Origin: Deltaproteobacteria bacterium
GTDB taxonomy: Bacteria; Desulfobacterota; Desulfobacteria; Desulfobacterales; B30-G6
DNA length: 10,688 nt
Assembly (NCBI GenBank): GCA_019313725.1
Contig: JAFDAT010000181.1
Span: 1-10,688, forward strand
Direction of reading: 5' to 3'
In this document: positions 1 to 6,297 of the stretch, piece after piece
Numbering within the stretch: position 1 is the stretch's first letter
Layout of the letters: each line of letters opens with the position of its first letter
Notes under the pieces: model-generated
Seen by the model: only the letters and a program-made list of their open reading frames with translations
What the model was told of the DNA's origin: nothing
Database searches by the model: none
Program-made: the position numbers and the translations under genes

Positions 1-498
1 GATTTACTGGATAATCTAAAAAAATAACGAAAAAGAAAAATCATACCTATAGTTCAAAGCCGCTGCAACACCTCGATTAAGCTACCGCGTAAGCGGTTTC
101 GTACATCTCCAACTAGTCACCAGGTCTGGGAAACCTGTGATACCATCGTTGTACAGGCAGCAAGTCCTATTTTTGGAAAGCTGCAATTTTATGTTATCAT
201 CTCCTCCGCAATTGACCCTAAATTGAAAAGACCTTCTGTTAGGATTAACGAAAGAAGCTTTCGATTATTGACCATTGCCGAAAAGTGATGATTACATCAT
301 CTCAGACGATACCCTTCAGGTTGTGATTATGTAACAGAGCTCTAAATAGACGATATTAAAAAACACAGGTAGAAGTCAATGGATCATAGCCATCCCGGAG
401 GAGTCGATTCAGTTGGTTGTTATGCTCGAATTAAGCAATCACAAAAATAGACCCACCCACAATATATGGTATAGCTTGATTTTAGGAAAAATTCGTGA
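1..498. other. AT-rich intergenic stretch without an intact gene
   Basis: No complete gene is visible here. Two short perfect inverted repeats can be seen: a 6-bp stem with a 3-base loop at 249-263 (CGAAAG/CTTTCG) and another at 287-301 (GATGAT/ATCATC). Neither is followed by a T run, so neither looks like an intrinsic terminator. A third, ACCGC/GCGGT with a 4-base loop, lies near 83-96. The right part, from roughly 440 on, may hold further decayed sequence of the transposase whose C-terminus is readable from 499, but stops and frame changes make this uncertain. The base composition is visibly AT-richer than the operon to the right. Confidence 0.5.
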
Positions 499-723
499 TT
501 ATCTGGCATAAGTCTTGAGGGTCGGCTGGTGCTATCTCCTACAATTCTGCAGATATCAAGGGTCCGAAAAACCTCCACTGGTCTGAAAATTCGTGCTTTT
601 CTCAACAAAAAGCAATACTTCAAAGGAATAAGGATTTCTGATCGACAAATGAAAGAGGTTACGTTAAAACGATACACCTCAAGGCCAAATTGGAACTACT
701 CAATTTGTCCATCAAAAATGTGA
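499..723 (+). pseudogene. Decayed C-terminal remnant of an ISAzo13-type transposase
   Basis: The plus strand reads about 74 open codons ending at TGA 721-723. The pattern resembles the C-terminal end of ISAzo13-family DDE transposases as I remember them: an L-x-G-R-x-L segment at 514-531, then TSTGLKIRA near 571-600, then GIRISDRQMKEV near 625-660, and a terminal WNYSI near 690-705. There is no plausible start: a TGA at 496 closes the frame upstream, and neighbouring frames hold only scraps that may match the preceding catalytic region. It is therefore a truncated, frameshifted relic. It runs tail-to-tail with the transporter gene, whose stop is 20 bases away. The family call rests on recalled consensus, not on a database search. 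Confidence 0.65.
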
Positions 724-743
724 AGTTATTTTTGCGTGAGCCC

Positions 744-1958
744 TTACTCCATCTCTAAACCCGGCCGCTGCAGGAAAAAATAGCCTGAACAGCCGATAAA
801 CAATAGGGCTGCCCAGAAAAAAAATGGGTATCCCGGTCCGAACTTCTCCATCCAGTTCCCGATTGGCGGCGCAAACACATTGGCAATCCCCATAACCGAC
901 AGATTCAGCCCTATTGCCGTACCGGCTAAGCGCGCACCAATACCTTCTACCTCGATGATAGCCGTCATGGTAATGGCCATGAACCCGTCACGGGCGATAC
1001 CGGCCATCAAGACCGCCGCCGAGATCAATACACCACTTGCAAACCCTAATAGTCCGGTTCCAATGCCGATGAGCAGTGCTGAAAACATCAAAACAACACG
1101 ACGGCTTCCAATACGATCGGAAAAAAGTGCGGCAGGAATAACAAAAAGCATGCTCGCCGCATGGAAAGATGCAAGCGTACTGTCGGCCGCCACCGGCGTC
1201 CAGCCCAGGTTTCGCAAATAGAGCGGTAGAAAGCCCAGCATTCCGTTGACACATGCGGAAACGCCGGCAGTCGCTATACAGAAAATCCACACATTACGCG
1301 AGCGCATCACATGCCCGATGGCCAGCCGAAAGCCTACCCCTTGGCTTCCGGCCTGCTCTTCGCTCTCAGCCTTTTCCTGCGAGAACCACCAGAAAATACC
1401 GAACAGCAAGGCCACAGCGCCATATACGAACAAAACATTCCGCCATCCGCCAAACAATGGCGAAAAAACGGTTGCCGCCAGAAGTGATCCTGACAGAAAC
1501 CCCAGCGCCATCCCAACCGAGACGATGCCATTGGCCATGCCCAGTTTCTCTTTGGGAAACCATATGCCGCACGCCTTGTGAACATTCATGGGGATCGACC
1601 ATTGCGCCAGGCCGGTTATTAGAGTGGTAAATGCCAGCGAGGTGAAACTGTTCGAAAAACCCCGCGCCGCGCCAGCCATCCCCATCAACACACATGCAAC
1701 CGCGAGGGTCCGCCTCGGCCCGAATCGATCACCGATAGAACCGCCGATAATTCCGACCAGGATGCCCAGGACGGAACCAATGCCCCATATCCAGCCGACC
1801 TGTACCAGGCTCAAATTCAGATCCGTGGAAATTTCTGCAAACATAACCGGCAGCGACATTTGGGGAATCGCCACCACGAAAGTGAAGGTAAACGCCGATA
1901 GTGCCAGCACCAGCCATTTGTATGTATCGGATTGGACCGTATTCGTGTTTGAATTCAT
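744..1958 (-). CDS. MFS transporter, 12 TM, probably for an organic acid
   Basis: This 404-residue protein has the layout of a major facilitator superfamily carrier. There are about twelve hydrophobic segments, six on each side of a hydrophilic loop at residues 193-222. The MFS signature between TM2 and TM3 is clear at residues 73-83 (GSIGDRFGPRR), and a weaker copy in the second half lies at 279-287 (FSDRIGSRR). Length is normal for the family. The ATG at 1958 is the first start of the frame; only a weak ribosome-binding site precedes it. It is the last gene of the operon, 51 bases after the thioesterase gene. Context suggests import of the acid activated by the synthetase or export of an acid released by the thioesterase. 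The sequence does not decide between these or name the substrate. Confidence 0.9.
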   Translation of the reverse strand: MNSNTNTVQSDTYKWLVLALSAFTFTFVVAIPQMSLPVMFAEISTDLNLSLVQVGWIWGIGSVLGILVGIIGGSIGDRFGPRRTLAVACVLMGMAGAARGFSNSFTSLAFTTLITGLAQWSIPMNVHKACGIWFPKEKLGMANGIVSVGMALGFLSGSLLAATVFSPLFGGWRNVLFVYGAVALLFGIFWWFSQEKAESEEQAGSQGVGFRLAIGHVMRSRNVWIFCIATAGVSACVNGMLGFLPLYLRNLGWTPVAADSTLASFHAASMLFVIPAALFSDRIGSRRVVLMFSALLIGIGTGLLGFASGVLISAAVLMAGIARDGFMAITMTAIIEVEGIGARLAGTAIGLNLSVMGIANVFAPPIGNWMEKFGPGYPFFFWAALLFIGCSGYFFLQRPGLEME

Positions 1959-2009
1959 ATGAAGGGTGTGTTTAATATCGGGCCTAAAGTGAGCGTATAT
2001 TTATCCTGA

Positions 2010-2435
2010 TCATTTTCGCAGAAATGTTGCCGTTCCCTTGGCTATCAGAGTCCCGCCTTCGTCTTTTATATCTATATCACCAAGGGCCGTGGTTTTGCCA
2101 CAATGCAGGACCCGGGCCTCAGCCACCACCTCACCACCACTAAACGATCTGAGAAAATTGATTTTCATCTCCACGGTCGTAACGACTTCGCCTTTGGCCA
2201 CCATGCTCACCAGGGCCATGCTGCCGGCTGAATCGGCCAACGTGAAAAGGGCACCCCCGTGGCCAATGCCCGCAGAATTGGTCAGCTTTTCGGCAAACGG
2301 CATGCGCATTTTTGCCCAGCCCCTTTCCACGTCCACAAATTCTATGCCCAGCAATTGCCAGAATGCCATCCTGGCCGGCAACCTGTTCAGCAGGGCCTCT
2401 TTAAAATTAGGGTTGAGCTGTTCACTTTTTTGCAT
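2010..2435 (-). CDS. PaaI-like hotdog-fold acyl-CoA thioesterase
   Basis: The 141-residue protein has the hotdog thioesterase pattern: HGG at residues 59-61 followed by a helix carrying D68 (GGALFTLADSAGSMA), the usual position of the catalytic acid in PaaI/YdiI-type enzymes. A strand pair resembling VTTVEMKINFLRS follows at 85-97. Members hydrolyse acyl-CoA to free acid and CoA in the cytoplasm, often relieving trapped CoA thioesters. The ATG at 2435 has a good ribosome-binding site (AGGTG, about 5 bases upstream). The gene starts 15 bases after the small four-cysteine gene, so the two are almost certainly cotranscribed. The acyl group is unknown; the neighbours suggest a product or dead-end intermediate of this same pathway. 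Confidence 0.85.
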   Translation of the reverse strand: MQKSEQLNPNFKEALLNRLPARMAFWQLLGIEFVDVERGWAKMRMPFAEKLTNSAGIGHGGALFTLADSAGSMALVSMVAKGEVVTTVEMKINFLRSFSGGEVVAEARVLHCGKTTALGDIDIKDEGGTLIAKGTATFLRK

Positions 2436-2450
2436 ATATCACCTGATTTA

Positions 2451-2720
2451 TTATACATCCGAATAAAATGCCTCCACGTCTTCCCGGCTCGACAGGATAA
2501 CGACCTTGTCCCCTTTATACCCGCTCAGGTCGGCACAGGCGGTCGGGCATCCCTCGATGGCCACCAGCATGTCGGCGCTGTCGTCAATCAACTGAACAAC
2601 CGCTACTGTTCCTGAAAGCCGTTCGAGCATCCGGGCCACGGCATCCCCACGATCGAAATCCGGATTGCAGCCGCCGCAATACTTGATGGCAATTCTGATT
2701 TTCTTCGGGTCCCCCGTCAC
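2451..2720 (-). CDS. Small four-cysteine protein (CGGC ... CPTAC), unknown function
   Basis: An 89-residue protein whose GTG start at 2720 is preceded by AGGA at 6 bases and lies 8 bases after the stop of the dehydrogenase gene. A longer version beginning at 2837 would overlap that gene by more than 100 bases and its extra residues have no protein-like pattern, so the short form is preferred. It has two cysteine pairs, C15-x2-C18 within IKYCGGCNP and C58-x3-C62 within GCPTAC, separated by a predicted alpha/beta stretch with a strand MLVAIEG. Four cysteines in CxxC plus CxxxC spacing could bind an Fe-S cluster or zinc, or act as redox thiols. I recall similar small proteins in anaerobes but cannot name a family with known function. 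Its place beside the dehydrogenases suggests an accessory redox role, which is inference. Confidence 0.75.
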   Translation of the reverse strand: MTGDPKKIRIAIKYCGGCNPDFDRGDAVARMLERLSGTVAVVQLIDDSADMLVAIEGCPTACADLSGYKGDKVVILSSREDVEAFYSDV

Positions 2721-2728
2721 TGGATATC

Positions 2729-3842
2729 CTACTTGAGTTCCTTGCTGCTCAGCCCGAGAAACTGGCGGGCTACGATCAGGTGCTGAATCTGGCCGGTACC
2801 CTCGAAAATATCGATAATCTTGGCATCGCGCATCCATTTCTCGGCCAGGTCACGGCAGGAAAAGCCCACCGGCCCCAACAGATCGCAGCACTTCTGGGTG
2901 AGCAGTGTTCCCGCGCGTCCGGCCTTGGCCTTGGCCATGGAAGCCTCCATGCTGTTCCGTTTACCATTGTCAGCCATCCATGCCGCCCGCCAGGTCAGCA
3001 GCCTGGCTGCTTCCAAGTTGGCTTCCATGAGGTAGTAGTCCTTCTCCCTGCTCTTGATATTGTTGGGGCTTTTACGGTAATCGAACTCGGCCCCGACCTC
3101 CTCGAGTTTTTCTTTGGTAAACTCGAGAGCGGCACGGGCAATACCGAGACCCTGGGCAGCGACATGGGGCCGGGTATTGTCAAAGGTCTTCATCACCCCC
3201 TTGAATCCGGCCGTGGTCTTCGACTTCTTGACTTCACTGCTGCCCAGGATGTTGTCTTTGGGTATCCTGCAGTTGTTCAGCACGAAAGTCCCGGTATCCG
3301 AGGCCCGGATACCCAGTTTTTTTTCCAGGTGATCCAGCTTGAACCCCGGGGAGCCTTTTTCCACCACAAACGACTTGATCCCCCCCCGGCCGGCCTCTTT
3401 GTCGATGGTGGCCCAGACCACTACGGCCTCACTCCTCTCCGCGGCGGTGACAAAAATCTTTTCGCCGTTGAGGACCCACTCCTCCCCGTCGAGTTCCGCG
3501 GTGGTGGTGATGGACGCCGTGTCCGAACCCGCCTCGGGTTCGGTGATGGCCATGGCAGCCCACTTATCGCCGAACCGCTCCAACTGTTCCTCGGTGGCCA
3601 CGGCATCGATGGCGGCATTGCCCAAGCCCTGGCCCGGCCAGCTGAGGAGCAGGCCAGTATCCCCCCAGCACAGCTCTTCAATCGCGATAACTGTCTGCAG
3701 GTTTTTGCCAAGGCCCTCTTTCTTCGCACGCGTGCTCGGCCTCGTCATATTTTCTGGCGATCGGCCTCAAAAGCGACTTTGCAAGATTGTTCAGATCATT
3801 TTTAAGCTTCTTGATCTCATCGGTCAGTTCCAGGTTTATCAT
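2729..3842 (-). pseudogene. Acyl-CoA dehydrogenase, broken by frameshift and apparent deletion near the N-terminus
   Basis: Translation starts naturally at ATG 3842, with GGGAG 7 bases upstream, and reads a typical dehydrogenase N-terminal helix (MINLELTDEIKKL...) to about 3729. That frame then ends at TGA 3678-3680 after 54 codons. From 3724 the homology continues in another frame (KKEGLGKNLQTV onward) to TAG 2729. The downstream part carries the family signature AITEPEAGSD, NGEKIFV, and near the C-terminus FEGTGQIQ, whose Glu is in the position of the catalytic base of MCAD/SCAD-type enzymes. From memory of related two-gene pairs, about 30 linker residues are missing at the join as well. 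The ATG at 3748 would give 339 residues lacking the first helices of the alpha domain, short for a family of 370-410. It is either a real pseudogene or a sequencing/assembly error at the 10-base palindrome 3726-3735. Confidence 0.75.
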
Positions 3843-3910
3843 TGTTTGTCTCCCGTCATTTCTTTATTATAAAATTCCAATTCGCTGAACCCTGACGTTG
3901 GGTATAGGCT

Positions 3911-5005
3911 TTATAATGTGGCTATGCCCTCCAGAATGCTGATACCACGGCCGTTACGGTAGTAGCGCTCAACCGGGTAATCACGGATATACCCGTGTCC
4001 CCCCATGACCTGGACGCCGTAATCGGTAACCTTCATGGCCATTTCACCGGTGTAGAGTTTCGCCAGGTAGGACTCGCGCGCGGCATCCTTGCCTGCTTCC
4101 AGCCGCGATGCCGCTTTCCAGGTCATCAGACGCATGGCATCCACCTCGTAGGCCATCTCCGCCAGCATGAAGGCGACAGACTGCCTGTGGACAATGGGTT
4201 CGCCAAACTGAACCCGCTGCTTGGCATAATCTTTGACGAATTCCAGGGAAGCCCGTGAAACCCCGGTCCCGATGGCGGCCATGGCCACGCGGCTTTTTTG
4301 AATCAATTGATCGTATGCACAGCCATCTTCCCCACCGAGGCGGTTTTCCATTGGGATTGCGCAGTCTTTGAAAGACACCTCGAAGGTATCGAGGGCATAC
4401 AGGCCGAGATTTTTTTCCTTTGCGCCCACGGTCATCCCCGGCACATCCCCGGATACGATGAACAGGTTGTTTTCACCATCCAGGGCGGCGGCCACCAGCA
4501 TGTGCCCGGCCTTTGCCGCGCCCGGCACAAAACATTTTTTCCCGTTTAAAACATAGGCTTTTCCCTGGCGTTCAGCCGTAGTTTCCAGGTCCACCGGGTC
4601 GGAACCCACATGGGGTTCCTGGATAGCCAGGGTGCATGGCTTATAGGTTTCACCGCAATAAAGGGGCAGGTATTTTTCTTTCTGATCTTCGGTACCCATT
4701 TCGGCAATCGGGTGGATAAAAAGCGACGGCAGCATGACCGCCAGGGCAAAAGCCATGTCCCCACAGGCCAGTTCCTCAAGAATCAGCGCCGTCTCCACCG
4801 GTGAATCCTTCAGGCCGAATCCGCCGTAGGATTCGGGAATCATCGAAATCGAAAAACCCAGTTCCCACGCCTTTTGAATCGCCGCCGGCGGAATGTGGCG
4901 CTCTTCGTCCATGTCGTGGGCCGTATCCACAACCACGCCTTTGACAAGTTTGGCCACCTCGTTTCTGACCATCTGCTGTTCTTTAGACATTGCAAAATCT
5001 ATCAT
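3911..5005 (-). CDS. Acyl-CoA dehydrogenase (FAD), intact
   Basis: A 364-residue flavoprotein that introduces a double bond between C2 and C3 of an acyl-CoA and passes electrons to an electron-transferring flavoprotein. The N-terminal helical domain includes ESYGGFGL (58-65). The middle beta domain has AIQEPHVGSD (127-136), a variant of the usual A-x-TEP-x-GSD. The C-terminal domain has KQRVQFGEPI (262-271), GGHGYIRDYP (335-344) and ILEG (357-360), whose Glu359 aligns with the catalytic base of MCAD-like enzymes. The ATG at 5005 follows a strong GAGGAGG site. The C-terminus ends only four residues after the Glu, shorter than in MCAD but not obviously truncated. It lies 68 bases ahead of the broken second dehydrogenase; the two were probably subunits or consecutive enzymes of one pathway. 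Confidence 0.92.
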   Translation of the reverse strand: MIDFAMSKEQQMVRNEVAKLVKGVVVDTAHDMDEERHIPPAAIQKAWELGFSISMIPESYGGFGLKDSPVETALILEELACGDMAFALAVMLPSLFIHPIAEMGTEDQKEKYLPLYCGETYKPCTLAIQEPHVGSDPVDLETTAERQGKAYVLNGKKCFVPGAAKAGHMLVAAALDGENNLFIVSGDVPGMTVGAKEKNLGLYALDTFEVSFKDCAIPMENRLGGEDGCAYDQLIQKSRVAMAAIGTGVSRASLEFVKDYAKQRVQFGEPIVHRQSVAFMLAEMAYEVDAMRLMTWKAASRLEAGKDAARESYLAKLYTGEMAMKVTDYGVQVMGGHGYIRDYPVERYYRNGRGISILEGIATL

Positions 5006-5173
5006 TTATCCTCCTCTTCGTTAGAAACAGGCAGCCGCCTTTTTTACTGAGTATCGATACCCTACGTTCTGTCATATTACCAAAATCAATGCCCACGATC
5101 GTTTCTAATGTATGTTAATATAACTTCCTGTTTAGTTATAAATTCTATTTTTCGCCATTTTGTTAATCTAGGT
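5006..5173 (-). promoter_or_regulatory. Intergenic region ahead of the dehydrogenases, with palindrome and inverted repeat
   Basis: These 168 bases separate the ferredoxin stop from the dehydrogenase start and hold no gene. A perfect 10-base palindrome GTATCGATAC lies at 5051-5060, about 45 bases upstream of the start codon, a reasonable place for a repressor dimer. A near-perfect inverted repeat, CGTTAGAAAC at 5019-5028 and GTTTCTAATG at 5101-5110 (9 of 10 pair), brackets it, and its left arm abuts the ribosome-binding site. The upstream half is AT-rich and could hold a promoter, but I could not identify convincing -35/-10 boxes. Confidence 0.35.
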
Positions 5174-5752
5174 TTATACCCCTCTCGGCGCCAAAGGCGG
5201 ACAGTAGAAAACGAACGGCCCGGTACCCTGTTCCGGCAAAAGTTGAAAAGCGGTTTCAGAACCCGCCAAACGGCCAACTTCAGCCTCAGGGTCGTTCAGG
5301 TTGCCGAAGTGGATGGCCTGGCCTTCACAGCAGATCACGCAAAAGGGCTCCAGCCCCTGATCGATCCTGTGGCTGCAGAGGTTGCACTTTTCGGCGACGT
5401 CACCTTCCTCGTTAATGGATACGGCTTCATAGGGACATGCATCCACACAGGCCCCGCAGCCGTCACATGCTTCCTGATCCAGAATCACGACCCCATCCTG
5501 CCGTTTTTCAATGGCGTCCATGGGACAAACCGCCGCGCATGGCGGATTTTCGCAGTGGTTGCAGACCAGCGGCATAAACGTCATCCTCAGCTCGGGAAAC
5601 TTCCCGGCAGGCACATCCTTTTGCTCGACATTCTGCGTCCTGACCCGTATAAAACCAGCCGACCCATGGTTTTCTTTTTTGCAGGCCACCGTGCAGGCTT
5701 CACAGCCGATACAGCGTTCCTGGTCGATGACTAAACCCAGACGAAGTTCCAA
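5174..5752 (-). CDS. DmsB/PhsB-like ferredoxin with four [4Fe-4S] clusters
   Basis: A 192-residue iron-sulfur subunit of the kind that pairs with molybdopterin catalytic subunits. Sixteen cysteines fall into four groups: 14/17/20/24, 64/67/72/76, 96/99/102/106 and 123/126/138/142. The third group reads CDGCGACVDACP. In the fourth, the usual C-x3-CP is C-V-I-C-C-E, with an extra Cys and no proline. A 45-residue tail without further motifs follows. No ATG begins the frame; TTG at 5752 with GAGGAG about 8 bases upstream is the best start. There is no signal peptide, so it should act in the cytoplasm, moving electrons to or from the Mo subunit encoded upstream at 6291-8552. A four-helix-bundle gene element separates the two genes. 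Confidence 0.9.
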   Translation of the reverse strand: MELRLGLVIDQERCIGCEACTVACKKENHGSAGFIRVRTQNVEQKDVPAGKFPELRMTFMPLVCNHCENPPCAAVCPMDAIEKRQDGVVILDQEACDGCGACVDACPYEAVSINEEGDVAEKCNLCSHRIDQGLEPFCVICCEGQAIHFGNLNDPEAEVGRLAGSETAFQLLPEQGTGPFVFYCPPLAPRGV

Positions 5753-5781
5753 TATAATGTCTCCTCTGAATATTGAATTCG

Positions 5782-5851
5782 TTTTACGTTTTAGGTTTTA
5801 CGATTTAAGTTTTAAGTGACCTAAAGTGCCTAAAGTGATCTAAAGTTAAGG
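5782..5851. repeat. Left repeat arm: five 7-base units then CTAAAGTG-type units
   Basis: Five near-identical heptamers run head to tail at 5782-5816: TTTTACG, TTTTAGG, TTTTACG, ATTTAAG, TTTTAAG. After TGAC come CTAAAGTGC (5821-5829), CTAAAGTGAT (5830-5839) and CTAAAGTTAAGG (5840-5851). The last three units recur in changed order at 10585-10615, and recur inverted to the right of the four-helix-bundle gene. The arm lies directly downstream of that gene's stop and between it and the ferredoxin gene. Confidence 0.8.
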
Positions 5852-5865
5852 TATTCTATCTATTT

Positions 5866-6219
5866 TTAGTTCTTTTTTCCAATAGAAGTAAAAATTGCCA
5901 GCAATTCACTACACTCCTTATACAACGGCTGGATATTTTCCGTACGCACCCATTTGATTTCCAATATTATTTCTAGCCAAAACTGGGTTTCACTCGCTTC
6001 ACCCTCACAAATTTTGATCTTATTGATGAAATCCGCCCTACTTCTTGCCCTGTTTGCTTCCCTGTAGTTTGCACCGACGGATGTACCTGATTTGGTAATC
6101 TGATTTCTTACAACCCTGCCTTCCGGCGTATTGGGAAGCTTTCCCGACAACCGTATAATGCTGATCGCAAAATCTCTTGTCTTTTTTTCCAGGTTTTCAG
6201 CAAAATCCTTATTTTCCAT
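5866..6219 (-). CDS. Four-helix-bundle protein (S23/23S rRNA IVS type)
   Basis: A 117-residue helical protein of the family first known from intervening sequences in 23S rRNA and related to Avd of diversity-generating retroelements. The family core is clear at residues 39-83: NQITKSGTSVGANYREA, then S60-x2-DFINKI, then E74-ASETQFWLEI. The family's biochemical role is not established; Avd binds nucleic acid and reverse transcriptase as a pentamer. ATG 6219 is preferred over TTG 6231 because TTGAGGA sits 5 bases before it as a ribosome-binding site. The gene has no evident link to acid oxidation. It interrupts the Mo/Fe-S gene pair and is enclosed by inverted repeat arrays, so it probably travels with them. 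Neither a 23S rRNA nor a reverse transcriptase gene is in the window. Confidence 0.88.
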   Translation of the reverse strand: MENKDFAENLEKKTRDFAISIIRLSGKLPNTPEGRVVRNQITKSGTSVGANYREANRARSRADFINKIKICEGEASETQFWLEIILEIKWVRTENIQPLYKECSELLAIFTSIGKKN

Positions 6220-6234
6220 CTTTGTCCTCAAATC

Positions 6235-6297
6235 GGTAGAGCGAAGCGACTCCTCAACTTTAGTTCACTTTAGTCACTTTTAACTTTAGCTCACTTT
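6235..6297. repeat. Right repeat arm of the four-helix-bundle element
   Basis: Read on the minus strand this contains TAAAGTGAG, CTAAAGTTAAAAGTGA, CTAAAGTGAA and CTAAAGTTGAGGA, followed by a GC-rich block with GCG-AA-GCG (plus strand 6241-6248) that runs into the leader of the four-helix-bundle gene. The same block, with GCG-TA-GCG, and the same ACTTTAG units recur at 10638-10688. The outer end overlaps the last codons of the Mo gene. Confidence 0.75.

Larger units (their letters stand above)
5782..6297. mobile_element. Putative non-autonomous element: repeat arms bounding a four-helix-bundle gene
   Basis: The gene at 5866-6219 is enclosed by inversely oriented arrays of the same unit (CTAAAGTG on the left, CACTTTAG on the right). 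The innermost units pair as CTAAAGTTAAGG on the left and CTAAAGTTGAGG, read inverted, on the right. A shorter copy with the same left end, the same right end and no gene lies at 10585-10688, which gives two boundary-sharing copies within 5 kb. No transposase, integrase or reverse transcriptase is encoded inside, so mobility would have to be supplied in trans. No clear target-site duplication was found. The element sits between two genes whose products are expected to be subunits of one enzyme, which favours a late insertion. Confidence 0.55.

Noticed and set aside
30..287. Open plus-strand frame of about 85 codons in the left flank
   Set aside because: It has no ATG or GTG start, no recognisable motif and no ribosome-binding site, and its stop is followed by another stop. 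AT-rich decayed DNA can give such a stretch by chance.
420..677. Minus-strand 85-residue frame in the left flank
   Set aside because: It lies opposite the transposase relic, has no motif and no clear ribosome-binding site.
2721..2837. Longer N-terminus for the small four-cysteine protein
   Set aside because: The extra 39 codons overlap the end of the dehydrogenase gene and look unlike protein, while GTG 2720 has a well-placed ribosome-binding site.
2780..3805. Long plus-strand frame of 341 codons opposite the broken dehydrogenase
   Set aside because: It mirrors the codon structure of the GC-rich dehydrogenase gene, lacks domain features and has no ribosome-binding site; the minus-strand protein has clear family motifs.
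5782..5851. CRISPR array
   Set aside because: The units are 7-10 bases and contiguous, without the spacer-length unique sequences of a CRISPR, and no cas gene is present.
5866..6219. Accessory (Avd) gene of a diversity-generating retroelement
   Set aside because: No reverse transcriptase, template repeat or variable repeat is visible in the window; only the protein fold is shared.
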